Source of the DNA: Erythrobacter sp. SG61-1L
Lineage (GTDB): Bacteria; Pseudomonadota; Alphaproteobacteria; Sphingomonadales; Sphingomonadaceae
Length of the DNA stretch: 64,000 nucleotides
Reading direction: 5' to 3'
Assembly: GCF_001305965.1 (NCBI RefSeq)
Contig: NZ_JXQC01000003.1
Location: forward strand, 3,577,361-3,641,360
Numbering within the stretch: position 1 is the first letter of the stretch; each line of letters opens with the position of its first letter. The translations under genes were made by a program, and so were the position numbers. Below, in pieces: positions 6,762 to 19,033 of the stretch. Under the pieces are notes generated by a model. That model worked only from the letters and a program-made list of their open reading frames with translations, searched no databases and was not told the DNA's origin.

Positions 6762-7631
6762 ATGCATTGGAAGGCGATTCTCGGCGCCGTTACTGTCTGT
6801 GCGCTTCAGGTGCCGGCAGCAGCGGAAGACATTGCACCGTCACCGGCTGAGGCGGAAGTGCCCTATGCCGCTGAGACGGCGCGGGCCGAGAAGCTTGGCC
6901 TGCAGATGTATCTTTACGATCAGGCAGCCTGGCTTGCGACAGACAGCTTCCTGCCGGACATGGGCAAGCTGCCGCAGAAGCAATTGCGCGGATATGTTGT
7001 GGTTCCGGGCCAGGGCGATCGGCTCGAGGCTGTGTTCTACGGCGAGGTAGATGGCGAACTGACAGAGTTTGCCCGATATGATGTCGATAAGGGCAAGGTC
7101 GTTTCCGGCGGCATACTGGCGAAAGCCGACAGGGTCGCGCTGTCACCTCTGGCGAAGCGCCTTGCCGATGCGCGCGCGGTGGCAATCGATGAAGTGATCG
7201 CCAAATCCTACGGCTTCTGTTCGGATCAGCAGCCCAACACGCTGACACTGCCGCCCGATGAGAACAATATCGTGTCGGTCTATGTGATGACCCCGCCCGT
7301 CACGAACGATTCCTATCCTTTGGGTGGCCATTACCGGGTCGACGTCGATGCGCAGGGCAAAGCCATCCATTCGCGGCGTTTCCTCAATTCCTGTTTTGAG
7401 GTGCAATACAGGAATGCGAAGGATGAAAACGGGAAACCGATGGAGCCGACGGCGCTAGTGGTGACGCATCTGCTCGATCCCTATCCGACCGAGATTCACG
7501 CATTCGCAAGCCGATATTTGCCGGTCGAACTGATGGTGGTCACGGTGGACAACAAGGCCATGTGGTCCGTGGTTCAGGGCGATATTGCCTATGCGGGCCA
7601 GCTTTCAGGCCTGGACGAGGCGGAGGATTGA
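6762..7631 (+). CDS. Conserved hypothetical periplasmic protein (289 aa)
   Basis: A signal peptide is clear (hydrophobic stretch about residues 4-17, cleavage near AAAEDI). The mature protein has mixed alpha/beta character with two conserved-looking cysteines (GFCSDQQ and LNSCFEVQ) that could form a disulfide. No catalytic motif is evident and I cannot name a family. It has an AAGGGGG ribosome site just before the ATG. The gene is monocistronic, and its 3' end converges on the next gene across a GC-rich hairpin (7641-7664). Confidence 0.75.
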   Translation: MHWKAILGAVTVCALQVPAAAEDIAPSPAEAEVPYAAETARAEKLGLQMYLYDQAAWLATDSFLPDMGKLPQKQLRGYVVVPGQGDRLEAVFYGEVDGELTEFARYDVDKGKVVSGGILAKADRVALSPLAKRLADARAVAIDEVIAKSYGFCSDQQPNTLTLPPDENNIVSVYVMTPPVTNDSYPLGGHYRVDVDAQGKAIHSRRFLNSCFEVQYRNAKDENGKPMEPTALVVTHLLDPYPTEIHAFASRYLPVELMVVTVDNKAMWSVVQGDIAYAGQLSGLDEAED

Positions 7632-7652
7632 AAGGGTAAGGGCAGGCGGGCC

Positions 7653-8303
7653 TCAGCCCGCGCCCTGTTCCCGTACGATCCTGAGCCAGGGGTTCATGTC
7701 CACTTCGCCCACCTTGGTCAGGCGATTGTTGTCGCGATGGTGGAAGGGTTCGGTCTGGCCGCGCACGGTCAGCACAGTGTCCTGCACATAGCTCCAGCTG
7801 CCGTCCTCGTGAAATTCCACTTCGATCGAGTAGGAATCGGTGCGGAAGGCCTGTTCGAGGAAGAAGGTGGAGGCAATGCCGTATTCGGTGGTGCCGCGCG
7901 ATGCGGCCAGCTTCAATTTCGTATCGTCCGGCCCGGCGTGGCCCGATGCCAGCGCCACTTGCCCGCGCGGGATCGCCAGCGATTGCATGATGAGGCCGGT
8001 GGCAGGTTCCCATAGCCAGTAGCCCACCTGATCGTGGAACGTGATGTCCTCGTCCGGCGTGTTGACGTGCAGGTGATAGCGCAGGCCATAGAGCAGCTGC
8101 GGGCCGTTCGACTGGGGATCGATCGGCTGCATCACGATGCGTTCGTAATATTCGCTCTCGTCCGGGCCTTCCGCCTTGGGTGCGATGTCCGTGCCGCGAT
8201 TGCCTTCCCAGATCCCCGCGAAGCGCCGCAACGGGCCGAGATTGGCCAGCGTATCGGGGTCCACATCTTCCTGTTCGGTGAAGATGTCCTCGGGAATTTG
8301 CAT
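7653..8303 (-). CDS. Nitrobindin-like heme-binding beta-barrel protein
   Basis: The 216-residue product starts after a GGAG site at ATG 8303 (MQIPEDIFTE); an upstream start at 8345 is less likely. The segment LGPLRRFAGIWEGNRGTDIAP followed by a YYERI strand matches the opening of the FABP-like/nitrobindin (THAP4-type) heme-binding family. Alternating strands continue through FHDQVGYWLWEPATG and conserved SLAIPRG. Such proteins bind heme b and have been linked to NO or peroxynitrite chemistry; the role here is inferred from family only. Confidence 0.75.
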   Translation of the reverse strand: MQIPEDIFTEQEDVDPDTLANLGPLRRFAGIWEGNRGTDIAPKAEGPDESEYYERIVMQPIDPQSNGPQLLYGLRYHLHVNTPDEDITFHDQVGYWLWEPATGLIMQSLAIPRGQVALASGHAGPDDTKLKLAASRGTTEYGIASTFFLEQAFRTDSYSIEVEFHEDGSWSYVQDTVLTVRGQTEPFHHRDNNRLTKVGEVDMNPWLRIVREQGAG

Positions 8304-8531
8304 TCGTCGCTCCAGTTCGCAGAAGGGCAGCCTGTGCTTGTGCAAGCAGTCAAACCTGCCAGCGTCAAGCGCGACTCGGCGCTATGCGGGGCCTCGTCAC
8401 TTTCCCTTGCATTTTGTTCGCCACACGCCTAATTGCAGCCCATCCCGACATTGTGATTCACGGTTTGGATGCTGGCGCCGCAGGGGGCCGGCCCGAAGCG
8501 CGTTTCCCACTGTCCGTCTACCGGAGTCTGC

Positions 8532-9122
8532 ATGGCCGATATTGCGCGCCTTACTGAAGTGATCGAACCTGAGGCGAATGCCCTGGGGTTTGACCTTGTG
8601 CGCGTGAAGATGATCGGCGCCGAAGCGGGCGAGGGGGAACCTGCGCTGCAGATCATGGCGGAAGACCCGGCGACCGGGCAGCTGGTGATCGAACAATGCG
8701 CGGAACTTTCGCGCCGTATTTCCGACCGGATGGACGAATTGGAAGAGGCGGGCGAAGTGCTGGTGGAAGGGGCCTATCGCCTCGAAGTCAGCTCGCCCGG
8801 CATCGACCGCCCGCTGACCCGTCCGAAGGATTTCGCGAACTGGGCCGGCCACGAAGTGCGCGTCGCCCTGGCCGAAACGATTACCGGCGACGATGGCAAG
8901 CCGCGCAAGACCGTGAAGGGCGATCTTGCCGGGATCGAAGGCGATGTCGTCACCGTGGACGATGCCAAGGTAGGGCGGGTGCAATTCCCGCTGGAACTCA
9001 TTCATTCGGCAAAGCTTGTGCTTACCGACAGGCTGATTGCCGCAACCCGTCCGCTCGACACTTCCGGCGCTGAGGAAGTGGATGAAGGCGCAGAAGAATT
9101 TCTCGAAGAAGAGGAAGGCTGA
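8532..9122 (+). CDS. rimP: Ribosome maturation factor RimP
   Basis: RimP binds the 30S head and assists late assembly. The 196-residue protein starts at ATG 8532 (MADIARLTEVIEPEANALGFDLV), the standard family opening. The conserved SPGIDRPLTRPKDFANWAGHEV motif links the N-terminal alpha/beta domain to the C-terminal SH3-like domain. It has an acidic tail (about the last 20 residues). It is the first gene of the rimP-nusA-ylxR-infB operon, with nusA 5 bases downstream. Confidence 0.96.
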   Translation: MADIARLTEVIEPEANALGFDLVRVKMIGAEAGEGEPALQIMAEDPATGQLVIEQCAELSRRISDRMDELEEAGEVLVEGAYRLEVSSPGIDRPLTRPKDFANWAGHEVRVALAETITGDDGKPRKTVKGDLAGIEGDVVTVDDAKVGRVQFPLELIHSAKLVLTDRLIAATRPLDTSGAEEVDEGAEEFLEEEEG

Positions 9123-9127
9123 TACCA

Positions 9128-10762
9128 ATGGCCAGTGCGATTTCCGCCAACAAGGCAGAGCTGCTCGCGATTGCGAACTCCGTTGCCAGCGAGAAGATGA
9201 TCGACAAGGCGATCGTCATCGAGGCGATGGAAGAAGCGATCCAGAAGGCTGCCCGTGCCCGTTACGGCGCCGAGAACGATATTCGTGCGAAGCTCGATCC
9301 CAAGACCGGCGACCTGCGCCTGTGGCGCGTCGTGGAAGTGGTCGAGGAAGTGGAAGACTATTTCAAGCAGGTCGATCTCAAGCAGGCCCAGAAGCTGGAC
9401 AAGAATGCCGGCCTGGGTGACTTCATCGTCGATCCGCTGCCGCCGGTCGATCTTGGCCGTATCGACGCGCAGAGCGCCAAGCAGGTGATCTTCCAGAAGG
9501 TCCGCGATGCCGAGCGTGAACGCCAGTACGAAGAATTCAAGGACCGTGCGGGCGAAGTGATCACCGGCGTGATCAAGTCGGTCGAATTCGGCCATGTGAT
9601 CGTCAATCTCGGCCGCGCCGAAGGCGTGATCCGCCGCGATCAGCAGATCCCCCGCGAAGCCGCCCGCGTGGGCGAGCGCGTGCGGGCGCTGATCCTGAAG
9701 GTGGAACGCAACAGCCGCGGCCCGCAGATCTTCCTTTCCCGCGCGCATCCGGAGTTCATGAAGAAGCTCTTCGCGCAGGAAGTGCCCGAAATCTACGATA
9801 GCATCATCGAGATCAAGGCCGCTGCCCGCGATCCGGGTTCGCGCGCCAAGATCGGCGTGATTAGCCGCGACAGCTCGATTGACCCGGTCGGCGCCTGCGT
9901 CGGCATGAAGGGCAGCCGCGTTCAGGCCGTGGTGCAGGAACTGCAGGGCGAAAAGATCGACATCATCCCCTGGAGCGAGGACACCGCGACTTTCGTGGTC
10001 AATGCCCTCCAGCCCGCCACCGTCAGCCGCGTGGTGATCGACGAGGAAGAAAGCCGCATCGAAGTTGTGGTGCCGGACGACCAGCTTTCGCTGGCCATCG
10101 GCCGCCGCGGCCAGAACGTGCGCCTTGCCAGCCAGCTGACCGGCAGCCAGATCGACATCATGACCGAGGCCGAGGCTTCGGAGAAGCGCCAGAAGGAATT
10201 CTCCGAGCGTTCCAAGATGTTCGAGGAAGAGCTGGACGTGGACGAGACGCTGTCGCAGCTGCTCGTGGCCGAAGGCTTCGCCGAGCTGGAAGAAGTCGCC
10301 TATGTGGGGATGGACGAGCTGGCTTCGATCGAAGGCTTCGACGAAGAACTGGCCGAAGAACTCCAGAACCGCGCCCGCGAAGCGCTCGATCGCCAGGAAG
10401 AGGCTGCCCGTCAGGAACGCCGCGCCCTGGGCGTGGAAGATGCGCTGGCCGAAATTCCGAACCTTACCGAAGCGATGCTGGTCACGCTCGGCAAGGCCGG
10501 GATCAAGACGCTGGACGATCTGGCCGATCTGGCCACCGATGAACTCATTGCCAAGAAGCGCAACGAACCGCGTCGCCGTGGTGACGGTCCGCCGGCGCGC
10601 CGCAATGCCCGCACCGAGGACAAGGCGGGCGTGCTTGGCGAATATGGCCTGACCGAAGAGCAGGGCAACGAGATCATCATGGCTGCCCGCGCACACTGGT
10701 TCGAAGACGAAGAACCGGTTGCTGACAATGGGGAGGCCGCCGATGCGGACACCCCGCAATGA
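9128..10762 (+). CDS. nusA: Transcription termination/antitermination factor NusA
   Basis: NusA binds RNA polymerase and nascent RNA to control pausing, termination and antitermination. Domain order in the 544 residues: the RNAP-binding N-terminal domain (about 1-125), an S1 domain (about 130-200, [21 protein letters not shown]), and two KH domains (about 230-345, including [21 protein letters not shown] and [16 protein letters not shown]). A long acidic C-terminal region with helix-hairpin-helix type repeats (about 370-520) follows. The last 20 bases overlap the next gene. Confidence 0.98.
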   Translation: MASAISANKAELLAIANSVASEKMIDKAIVIEAMEEAIQKAARARYGAENDIRAKLDPKTGDLRLWRVVEVVEEVEDYFKQVDLKQAQKLDKNAGLGDFIVDPLPPVDLGRIDAQSAKQVIFQKVRDAERERQYEEFKDRAGEVITGVIKSVEFGHVIVNLGRAEGVIRRDQQIPREAARVGERVRALILKVERNSRGPQIFLSRAHPEFMKKLFAQEVPEIYDSIIEIKAAARDPGSRAKIGVISRDSSIDPVGACVGMKGSRVQAVVQELQGEKIDIIPWSEDTATFVVNALQPATVSRVVIDEEESRIEVVVPDDQLSLAIGRRGQNVRLASQLTGSQIDIMTEAEASEKRQKEFSERSKMFEEELDVDETLSQLLVAEGFAELEEVAYVGMDELASIEGFDEELAEELQNRAREALDRQEEAARQERRALGVEDALAEIPNLTEAMLVTLGKAGIKTLDDLADLATDELIAKKRNEPRRRGDGPPARRNARTEDKAGVLGEYGLTEEQGNEIIMAARAHWFEDEEPVADNGEAADADTPQ

Positions 10763-11504
10763 GCCGCTAGGTTCCGACAGTTCCGCACTCCGCCCGCCGC
10801 GCAACCGCGCGGCCGGGACGGAGGAGGCGACTCCCGAACGCAAGTGCGTTCTCACCGGCCAGAACGGCTCGCGTGACGAATTCCTGCGTCTGGCGATTTC
10901 TCCCGACGGGCAGGTTCTGCCCGACGCGCTGGCCCGTGCACCGGGCCGGGGGGCGTGGATCGGTGTGACCCGTGCCGAACTGGACGAGGCGATTGCCTCG
11001 GGCAGGTTGCGCGGCGCGCTGGCGCGTGCCTTCAAGGGCGCCAAGCTCTCGCTTCCCGAAGATCTGGGCGCGATGGCGCAGGATGCACTGACGCGCGCAT
11101 TTCTTCAGCGCCTCGGCCTCGAAATGCGGTCGGGAAAGCTTATATTGGGTTCTGACCGCATCGCGCAGCAGGCGCGGGGCGGGGCTGTCGCCTGGCTCGG
11201 CCATGCTGCCGATGCGAGCGACGATGGCTGCAGAAAGCTCGACCAGGCCTATCGTGTCGGCATGGATGCCGAAGGTTCGGGGCTGACGGGAGAGCGCTTG
11301 CCACTGGACCGCGCGGCTCTGTCTGTGGCATTGGGCCGCGATAATGTCGTCCATCTGGCGCTGGCTGACCACGGGTCGGCCGAAAGGGTCGCAATTCCCC
11401 TAAGGCGTCTGATGCGTTTCACGGGGGCATATCCTGCGGCTGAAGGCATTTCCCCGGAAGGGGCGGCGAACGGCGCCGCGCATCATGCCGAGGTTACCGG
11501 CTAG
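10743..11504 (+). CDS. ylxR: YlxR (DUF448)-YlxQ/L7Ae-like fusion RNA-binding protein
   Basis: The N-terminal part (about residues 25-105) has YlxR hallmarks: RKCVLTGQ, DEFLRLAISPDG, PGRGAWIG. The C-terminal half (about 120-225) contains KLILGSDRIAQQARGGAVAWLGHAADAS, which resembles the L7Ae/L30e fold of YlxQ, a separate gene next to ylxR in Firmicutes. So the two neighbours appear fused. The ATG at 10743 follows GGGGAGGC inside the end of nusA; ATGs at 10719 and 10728 are alternatives. Position between nusA and infB is the conserved one. Confidence 0.85.
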   Translation: MRTPRNEPLGSDSSALRPPRNRAAGTEEATPERKCVLTGQNGSRDEFLRLAISPDGQVLPDALARAPGRGAWIGVTRAELDEAIASGRLRGALARAFKGAKLSLPEDLGAMAQDALTRAFLQRLGLEMRSGKLILGSDRIAQQARGGAVAWLGHAADASDDGCRKLDQAYRVGMDAEGSGLTGERLPLDRAALSVALGRDNVVHLALADHGSAERVAIPLRRLMRFTGAYPAAEGISPEGAANGAAHHAEVTG

Positions 11505-11565
11505 GGCCGGTGATTAACCACGGTACGGACGACGAATAGAGAATACGAAGGATAGATTGAGGCGT

Positions 11566-14232
<2,667 letters not shown>

Positions 14233-14242
14233 CGCGCGGCGA

Positions 14243-14317
14243 CCGGGAAGTGAGCTACGAGCCAGGCAAGACGCATGAGATTTGCGATCCGATGCCTGGC
14301 TCTCGCTTCCGGGTTTT
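14243..14317 (+). terminator. Long hairpin terminator after infB
   Basis: Arms CCGGGAAGTGAGCTACGAGC... (14243-14267) and TGCCTGGCTCTCGCTTCCGG... (14293-14313) pair almost throughout, with a four-base bulge, and are followed by TTTT. The stem is unusually long and the loop about 25 nt. Because of the T-tract it should work best in the infB direction. Confidence 0.75.
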
Positions 14318-14359
14318 GCCGAGTGTCCCGGTGATCCTGCCTGTCGTGGCTGGAAATTG

Positions 14360-14899
14360 ATGAACCGCTACGTAGCCTTGCTTGGCAGCATCAATGTCGG
14401 TGGTAACCGGCTGAGGATGGAAGACCTGCGCAAGGCGCTGGAGTGGGAAGATTTCGAGGATGTGGAGACGGTTGTTGCCAGCGGCAATGTGCTGTTTTCA
14501 CATGAGGAACGCCCATCGGAAGGGCTGGCGGAAAAGCTGGCCTATGTCGTGCGCGATGCGTTCCAGATCGATAGTTTCGCCGTGGTGATGAACCGGCAGG
14601 AGTTGGTGGCGACACTGGCGGAAAATCCCTTCGCGGAAACGGGCGAGGACAAGCAGGTCCACGTCCATTTTCTCGAACGCCAACCGGAACCGGAAGCTTT
14701 TGCCAAGCTGATCGCCGATTATGCCACGCGCGGGCCGGAACGCATTGCTGCGGGCCATCGCGCGTTGCATGTAGATTACGTCAATGGCGCAGGCGTCACG
14801 AAGCTGAGCGGGGAATTCATCGCCCGCCGCCTCGGTTGCCGCCACACCGCGCGCAACATCCGCTCGATCCGGCGGATAATCGAGATTATGGAACGCTGA
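14360..14899 (+). CDS. DUF1697 family protein
   Basis: The 179-residue product begins [23 protein letters not shown], the typical DUF1697 opening (RYVALLRGINVGG...M.DLR). Mid-protein [10 protein letters not shown] and the C-terminal [15 protein letters not shown] also fit the family. The function of DUF1697 is unknown. Its stop overlaps the rbfA start (TGATG), so the two are translationally coupled. The start at 14282 given by the open frame would run through the infB terminator and is rejected. Confidence 0.88.
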   Translation: MNRYVALLGSINVGGNRLRMEDLRKALEWEDFEDVETVVASGNVLFSHEERPSEGLAEKLAYVVRDAFQIDSFAVVMNRQELVATLAENPFAETGEDKQVHVHFLERQPEPEAFAKLIADYATRGPERIAAGHRALHVDYVNGAGVTKLSGEFIARRLGCRHTARNIRSIRRIIEIMER

Positions 14900-15297
14900 T
14901 GGCCCGCAACGCTGCAACCGGTGAAGAGAAGTCCGTTCGCCTGCTCAAGGTGGGTGAACGCGTGCGCCATATCCTGTCGGAGCTGCTGGCCCGGCAGGAA
15001 GTGCATGACGATACGCTGTCGGCCCATTCCGTCTCCGTCACAGAAGTGCGGATGACGCCGGACCTGCGCAACGCGACCGTCTATGTGAAGCCGCTACTGG
15101 GCGAGGACGAGGAAGTGGTGGTGAAGGCGCTGCGCCAGAACACCGCCTATTTCCAGCGCGAAGTGGCCAAGCGGCTCGGCCTCAAATTCGCGGCCAAGCT
15201 GCAGTTCCGCACCGATGAGAGCTTCGACGAGGCCGACCGGATCGAGCGCCTGCTGTCCGACCCGCGCGTGTCGCGCGATCTCGGCGAGGACGAATAG
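14899..15297 (+). CDS. rbfA: Ribosome-binding factor A
   Basis: RbfA binds the 30S subunit near helix 1 of 16S rRNA during late maturation and cold adaptation. The 132-residue protein shows the KH-like fold motifs [36 protein letters not shown] and a C-terminal [20 protein letters not shown] 14899 ([11 protein letters not shown]) overlaps the preceding stop. An earlier in-frame ATG at 14836 lies inside DUF1697. Confidence 0.96.
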   Translation: MARNAATGEEKSVRLLKVGERVRHILSELLARQEVHDDTLSAHSVSVTEVRMTPDLRNATVYVKPLLGEDEEVVVKALRQNTAYFQREVAKRLGLKFAAKLQFRTDESFDEADRIERLLSDPRVSRDLGEDE

Positions 15298-15428
15298 TCT
15301 GCCTCTGCCGGCAGGCTTGCCCCAATTCATACCGCATAAGTGAAATAGGGCTTGGCCATTGCGCGCCAGCCTGCAACTCTGCCGCCAACTAACCCGATCC
15401 TGGACCGTTATGGGGAAAGGTGCAGGCG

Positions 15429-17015
15429 ATGACTGAGGCAGAGATTCCGGCGGGCCCGCCTGCCAAAGGCATTCTCGCGATGGTGGAACGTGTGGGCAAT
15501 CGCCTGCCCGATCCGGTATTCCTGTTCCTGTGGCTGATCGCCGGGCTGATCGTCACTTCCCTGATCGCAAGCTGGGCAGGCTGGTCCGTGCCCCATCCCA
15601 CCCAGATTGACGAGGGCACCGGCGCGGCGAGCATCGTGGCCGCCAGCAGCCTGCTGTCGGCCGATAATATCCGGCGGCTGTGGGTGGAGATGCCCGCCAC
15701 CTTCACCCATTTTCACCCTCTCGGCTATGTGCTGGTGGTGATGCTGGGTGCCGGGGTGGCAGAACGCACCGGCCTGTTCGGAACCGCCATGCGCGCGGCG
15801 GTGCGCAATGCGCCTGTGTTCCTGCTCACGCCGATTGTCAGTCTTGTGGGGATGCTCGGCAATCTGGCGGCGGATGCGGCCTATGTGGTGCTGATCCCGC
15901 TGGCCGGGATCATATTCCACGCCGCCGGACGTAATCCGATCGTTGGCATTGCGGCCTGCTTTGCCGGGGTTGCGGGCGGCTTTTCCGCCAATTTGCTGCC
16001 CGGCCAGCTGGATGCCTTGCTGTTCGGCATCACCGAAGCGGCAGTGGAAACCGCATTCGGCGATTACACGGCCAACATCCTGGGCAATTGGTATTTCATC
16101 ATCGCCATGACGGCTGTGTTCCTGCCGGTGATCTGGCTGGTGACGGACCGGATCATCGAACCGCGGTTGGGGCCGTGGGATTCCTCCCGCGCCGGTTCCG
16201 CCGCCGCTAATGAACAGGAAGACCGTCCCCTGCTGGCGCAAGAGCACAAGGGCCTGCGCCATGCAGCGCTTGGTGCGCTGGGCGTGGTGGCCCTGTGGCT
16301 GATCTTTCTGTTCGGGCCGGGCACTCCGCTGATCGACGAGGGCGCTGCACCGGAAGCGCGGCTGACGCCGTTCTATCAAAGCCTTGTGGCAGGGTTCTTC
16401 CTGTTGTTCCTGATTTCCGGCTGGGCTTACGGCAAGGCGGCAGGATCGATCACCGACCATCGCAGCCTTGTGAAGATGATGAGCGATGCGATGGCCGACA
16501 TGGCCTATTATCTCGTCCTCGCTTTCGTGGCCGCGCATTTCGTGGCGATGTTCGGCTGGTCCAATCTTGGGCTGATCATGGCGGTAGAAGGGGCGGACAT
16601 GCTGCGCGCCTCCGGCCTTCCGGCCTGGGCCTTGCTGGTGCTGATCGTGCTGTTCTCGGCACTGCTGAACCTGCTGATCGGGTCGGCCAGTGCCAAATGG
16701 GCGCTGCTGGCGCCGGTCATGGTGCCCATGCTGATGCTGCTGGGCATCACGCCGGAAATGGCCACCGCAACTTATCGCGTGGGGGATAGCGCCACCAACA
16801 TCATCACGCCGCTGATGGTCTATTTCCCGCTGATCCTGATCTTCTGCCAGCGCTGGCAACAGGATTTCGGGCTGGGCAGCCTTGCGGCGACAATGTTGCC
16901 CTATTCCGTCGGGCTGCTGGTCGCGGGGCTGGTGCTGGTGGGCGGCTGGGTGCTGCTGGACCTGCCGCTGGGGCCGGGCGCGCAGGTCTTCATGCCAGTG
17001 GCGCCCGGGCGCTGA
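15429..17015 (+). CDS. AbgT-family transporter
   Basis: This is a 528-residue inner-membrane protein with about a dozen hydrophobic helices. Family features include the N-terminal ERVGNRLPDPVFLFLWL, the GMLGNLAADAAYVVLIPLAG segment and the C-terminal YRVGDSATNIITPLMVYFPL loop. AbgT proteins take up p-aminobenzoyl-glutamate or export sulfonamides and PABA; the direction cannot be told from sequence. I chose ATG 15429 (MTEAEIP), spaced correctly from GGGGAAAGG; a GTG at 15420 is too close to it. Confidence 0.92.
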   Translation: MTEAEIPAGPPAKGILAMVERVGNRLPDPVFLFLWLIAGLIVTSLIASWAGWSVPHPTQIDEGTGAASIVAASSLLSADNIRRLWVEMPATFTHFHPLGYVLVVMLGAGVAERTGLFGTAMRAAVRNAPVFLLTPIVSLVGMLGNLAADAAYVVLIPLAGIIFHAAGRNPIVGIAACFAGVAGGFSANLLPGQLDALLFGITEAAVETAFGDYTANILGNWYFIIAMTAVFLPVIWLVTDRIIEPRLGPWDSSRAGSAAANEQEDRPLLAQEHKGLRHAALGALGVVALWLIFLFGPGTPLIDEGAAPEARLTPFYQSLVAGFFLLFLISGWAYGKAAGSITDHRSLVKMMSDAMADMAYYLVLAFVAAHFVAMFGWSNLGLIMAVEGADMLRASGLPAWALLVLIVLFSALLNLLIGSASAKWALLAPVMVPMLMLLGITPEMATATYRVGDSATNIITPLMVYFPLILIFCQRWQQDFGLGSLAATMLPYSVGLLVAGLVLVGGWVLLDLPLGPGAQVFMPVAPGR

Positions 17016-17089
17016 GCTGAGCGACATCATCGGGGCAAGATAGCTGCTGCCCTGCTGACGACCGGCCAACGGGGCGCTATGTCCCGGCC

Positions 17090-17668
17090 ATGGCCAAGCT
17101 CTATTTCTACTATGCCAGCATGAATGCGGGGAAGTCTTCCACGCTGCTGCAGGCGGAATTCAATTATCGCGAGCGCGGCATGGCGACCATGCTGTGGACC
17201 GCCGCGCTCGACACACGCTCTCAGGGCAAGCCGATTGCCAGCCGCATCGGGCTGGAGGCAGCCGCCAATCTGTTCGACCGGAATACGGATCTATGGACGC
17301 AGGTGAGCATGGCCAATGTCACCCGCGATCTGGCCTGCGTGCTGATCGACGAGGCGCAGTTCCTGACGAAGGAACAGGTGTGGCAATGCGCAAGGCTGGC
17401 GGATGAGGCGGGCATTCCCGTGCTCTGCTATGGCCTGCGCACCGATTTTCAGGGGGAATTGTTCCCCGGATCGGCGGCCTTGCTGGGCATAGCCGATGCG
17501 CTGATCGAGTTGAAGGCAGTGTGCCATTGCGGGCGCAAGGCGACGATGAACCTGCGGGTGGATGAAAGCGGCGTGGCGGTGCGCGATGGCGCCCAGACCG
17601 AGATCGGCGGGAACGAACGCTATGTCGCCCTGTGCCGCAGGCATTTTTCGGAGGCGGTCGCCCCATGA
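17090..17668 (+). CDS. tdk: Thymidine kinase (type II)
   Basis: The enzyme phosphorylates thymidine with ATP for nucleotide salvage. The 192-residue protein is close to the E. coli type: Walker A FYYASMNAGKSSTLL near the N-terminus, Walker B VLIDEAQFLT, the zinc-binding pairs VCHCGRKATM and ALCRRHF, and the lasso segment between them ending IGGNERYV. Its last four bases overlap the following acetyltransferase gene (ATGA). Confidence 0.97.
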   Translation: MAKLYFYYASMNAGKSSTLLQAEFNYRERGMATMLWTAALDTRSQGKPIASRIGLEAAANLFDRNTDLWTQVSMANVTRDLACVLIDEAQFLTKEQVWQCARLADEAGIPVLCYGLRTDFQGELFPGSAALLGIADALIELKAVCHCGRKATMNLRVDESGVAVRDGAQTEIGGNERYVALCRRHFSEAVAP

Positions 17669-18216
17669 ATGACGGGCTATATGTGACGCTGGAAGATGCC
17701 GAGCTGCGGCTGGAGCCTCTGGAAGAGCGGCACCGTGAAGGTTTGCGCGCGGCAACTGCCGCCGATTCCGAAATCTGGGCGATCTATCCCACCAATTACG
17801 CGGGGGAGGCGTTCGATCCCCAGTTCGACAGCCTGCTGGCTGCCCCGCCGCAGCGTCGGGTCTATGCGATTGTCGTCAATGGCAAGGTTGCGGGGATGAC
17901 CGCCTGGATCGAACGCGGCGCGCCGGGATGGGCAGTGGAGATCGGCAACAGCTTCATCATGCCCGAATTGCGCGGGACGGGCCTCAATGGCCGGATCAAG
18001 CGCCTGATGCTGCGCCATGCCTTTGCCAGCGGGATCAGGCGCGTGGAATTCCGCGTGGATGTGCGCAATGCCCGCTCGCAGGCGGCCGTGCTGAAGCTGG
18101 GCGCGCAGAAGGAAGGCGTGCTGCGGGCGGAACGGATCACCTGGAATGCCCATGTGCGCGACACGGCGGTATTCTCGATCCTGTCCGACGAATGGGCTGA
18201 AAGAACCGACGGGTAG
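17665..18216 (+). CDS. GNAT family N-acetyltransferase (RimJ/RimL-like)
   Basis: The 183-residue protein opens with the LRLEPLEERHREGLRAA pattern of RimJ/RimL-type acetyltransferases. The core ends with FIMPELRGTGLNGRIKRLMLRHAF, the acetyl-CoA loop (GTGLNGR, an R/QxxGxG/A variant). The segment VEFRVDVRNARSQAAVLKLGAQKEGVLR is the typical C-terminal half. The substrate cannot be assigned. ATG 17665 overlaps the tdk stop. Confidence 0.9.
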   Translation: MNDGLYVTLEDAELRLEPLEERHREGLRAATAADSEIWAIYPTNYAGEAFDPQFDSLLAAPPQRRVYAIVVNGKVAGMTAWIERGAPGWAVEIGNSFIMPELRGTGLNGRIKRLMLRHAFASGIRRVEFRVDVRNARSQAAVLKLGAQKEGVLRAERITWNAHVRDTAVFSILSDEWAERTDG

Positions 18217-18252
18217 CTTGGCCTTTCGCATGGCCGCACCTATCTGACGGGC

Positions 18253-18948
18253 ATGAACGAAACGCTCATGTCCGCGCTGGTGCTGATCCCGGCGATGGTC
18301 ATCGCCATTGTCTTTCACGAAGTCTCGCATGGCTGGACTGCACTGGCGCTGGGCGACACCACCGCACGGGACATGCGGCGGCTGAGCCTCAACCCGCTGC
18401 GCCATGTCGATCCGCTGGGCACGGTAATCCTGCCTGGCGTGCTGGCGCTGACGGGGGCGCCCGTCTTCGGCTGGGCCAAGCCGGTGCCGGTAAACGCAAG
18501 GCGTCTGCGCAATCCGCGCTATGGCATGATGGTGGTCGCGGCGGCCGGTCCGGTCAGCAATCTGGTGCTGGCGGGTGTGGGCGCCATTGCACTCGGCCTG
18601 ATGTCCAGAGGCCTTCAGGCCCCGCCGGAGGGGCTGTACGCGCTGGCGATGATGGGCGCGCAATATTTCATCCTGATCAATATCTTCCTGGCCCTGTTCA
18701 ACCTGCTGCCGATTCCGCCCTTCGATGGATCGCATATCGTGGAAGGCCTGCTGCCGCGCGATGCGGCGCGCGCCTATGCCAAGCTGCGCCCCTGGGGCCT
18801 GCCGCTGGTATTCCTGCTGCTGCTGATCCTGCCCAGCCTGATCCCGGGCTTCGACCTTGTCGGCCGTTACCTCGAGCCGGTCGTTACGCAGGTGGAGGAT
18901 TTCTATTACATCATCGCCGGCTGGGCCGCAGGCATGCCGCAGAACTGA
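18253..18948 (+). CDS. Site-2 protease family (M50) membrane metalloprotease
   Basis: The 231-residue membrane protein has the zinc-binding HEVSH motif in the first membrane region (about residues 22-26). The third ligand is in NLLPIPPFDGSHI (about 155-167). The short size and lack of a PDZ domain place it in the SpoIVFB-like or uncharacterised S2P group rather than RseP. The substrate is unknown. It is monocistronic, 36 bases after the acetyltransferase gene. Confidence 0.92.
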   Translation: MNETLMSALVLIPAMVIAIVFHEVSHGWTALALGDTTARDMRRLSLNPLRHVDPLGTVILPGVLALTGAPVFGWAKPVPVNARRLRNPRYGMMVVAAAGPVSNLVLAGVGAIALGLMSRGLQAPPEGLYALAMMGAQYFILINIFLALFNLLPIPPFDGSHIVEGLLPRDAARAYAKLRPWGLPLVFLLLLILPSLIPGFDLVGRYLEPVVTQVEDFYYIIAGWAAGMPQN

Positions 18949-19033
18949 GGCAGGCGCGCGTCGTCACCGTCCTTGAAACACTGCTCGCGCCTTCCGACAT
19001 AGGGGGCGAGTGGGAGATTGAAAGGAAGTTACG

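Noticed and set aside
15420-15429. GTG 15420 as start of the AbgT transporter
   Set aside because: It lies directly against the GGGGAAAGG ribosome site. ATG 15429 has proper spacing.
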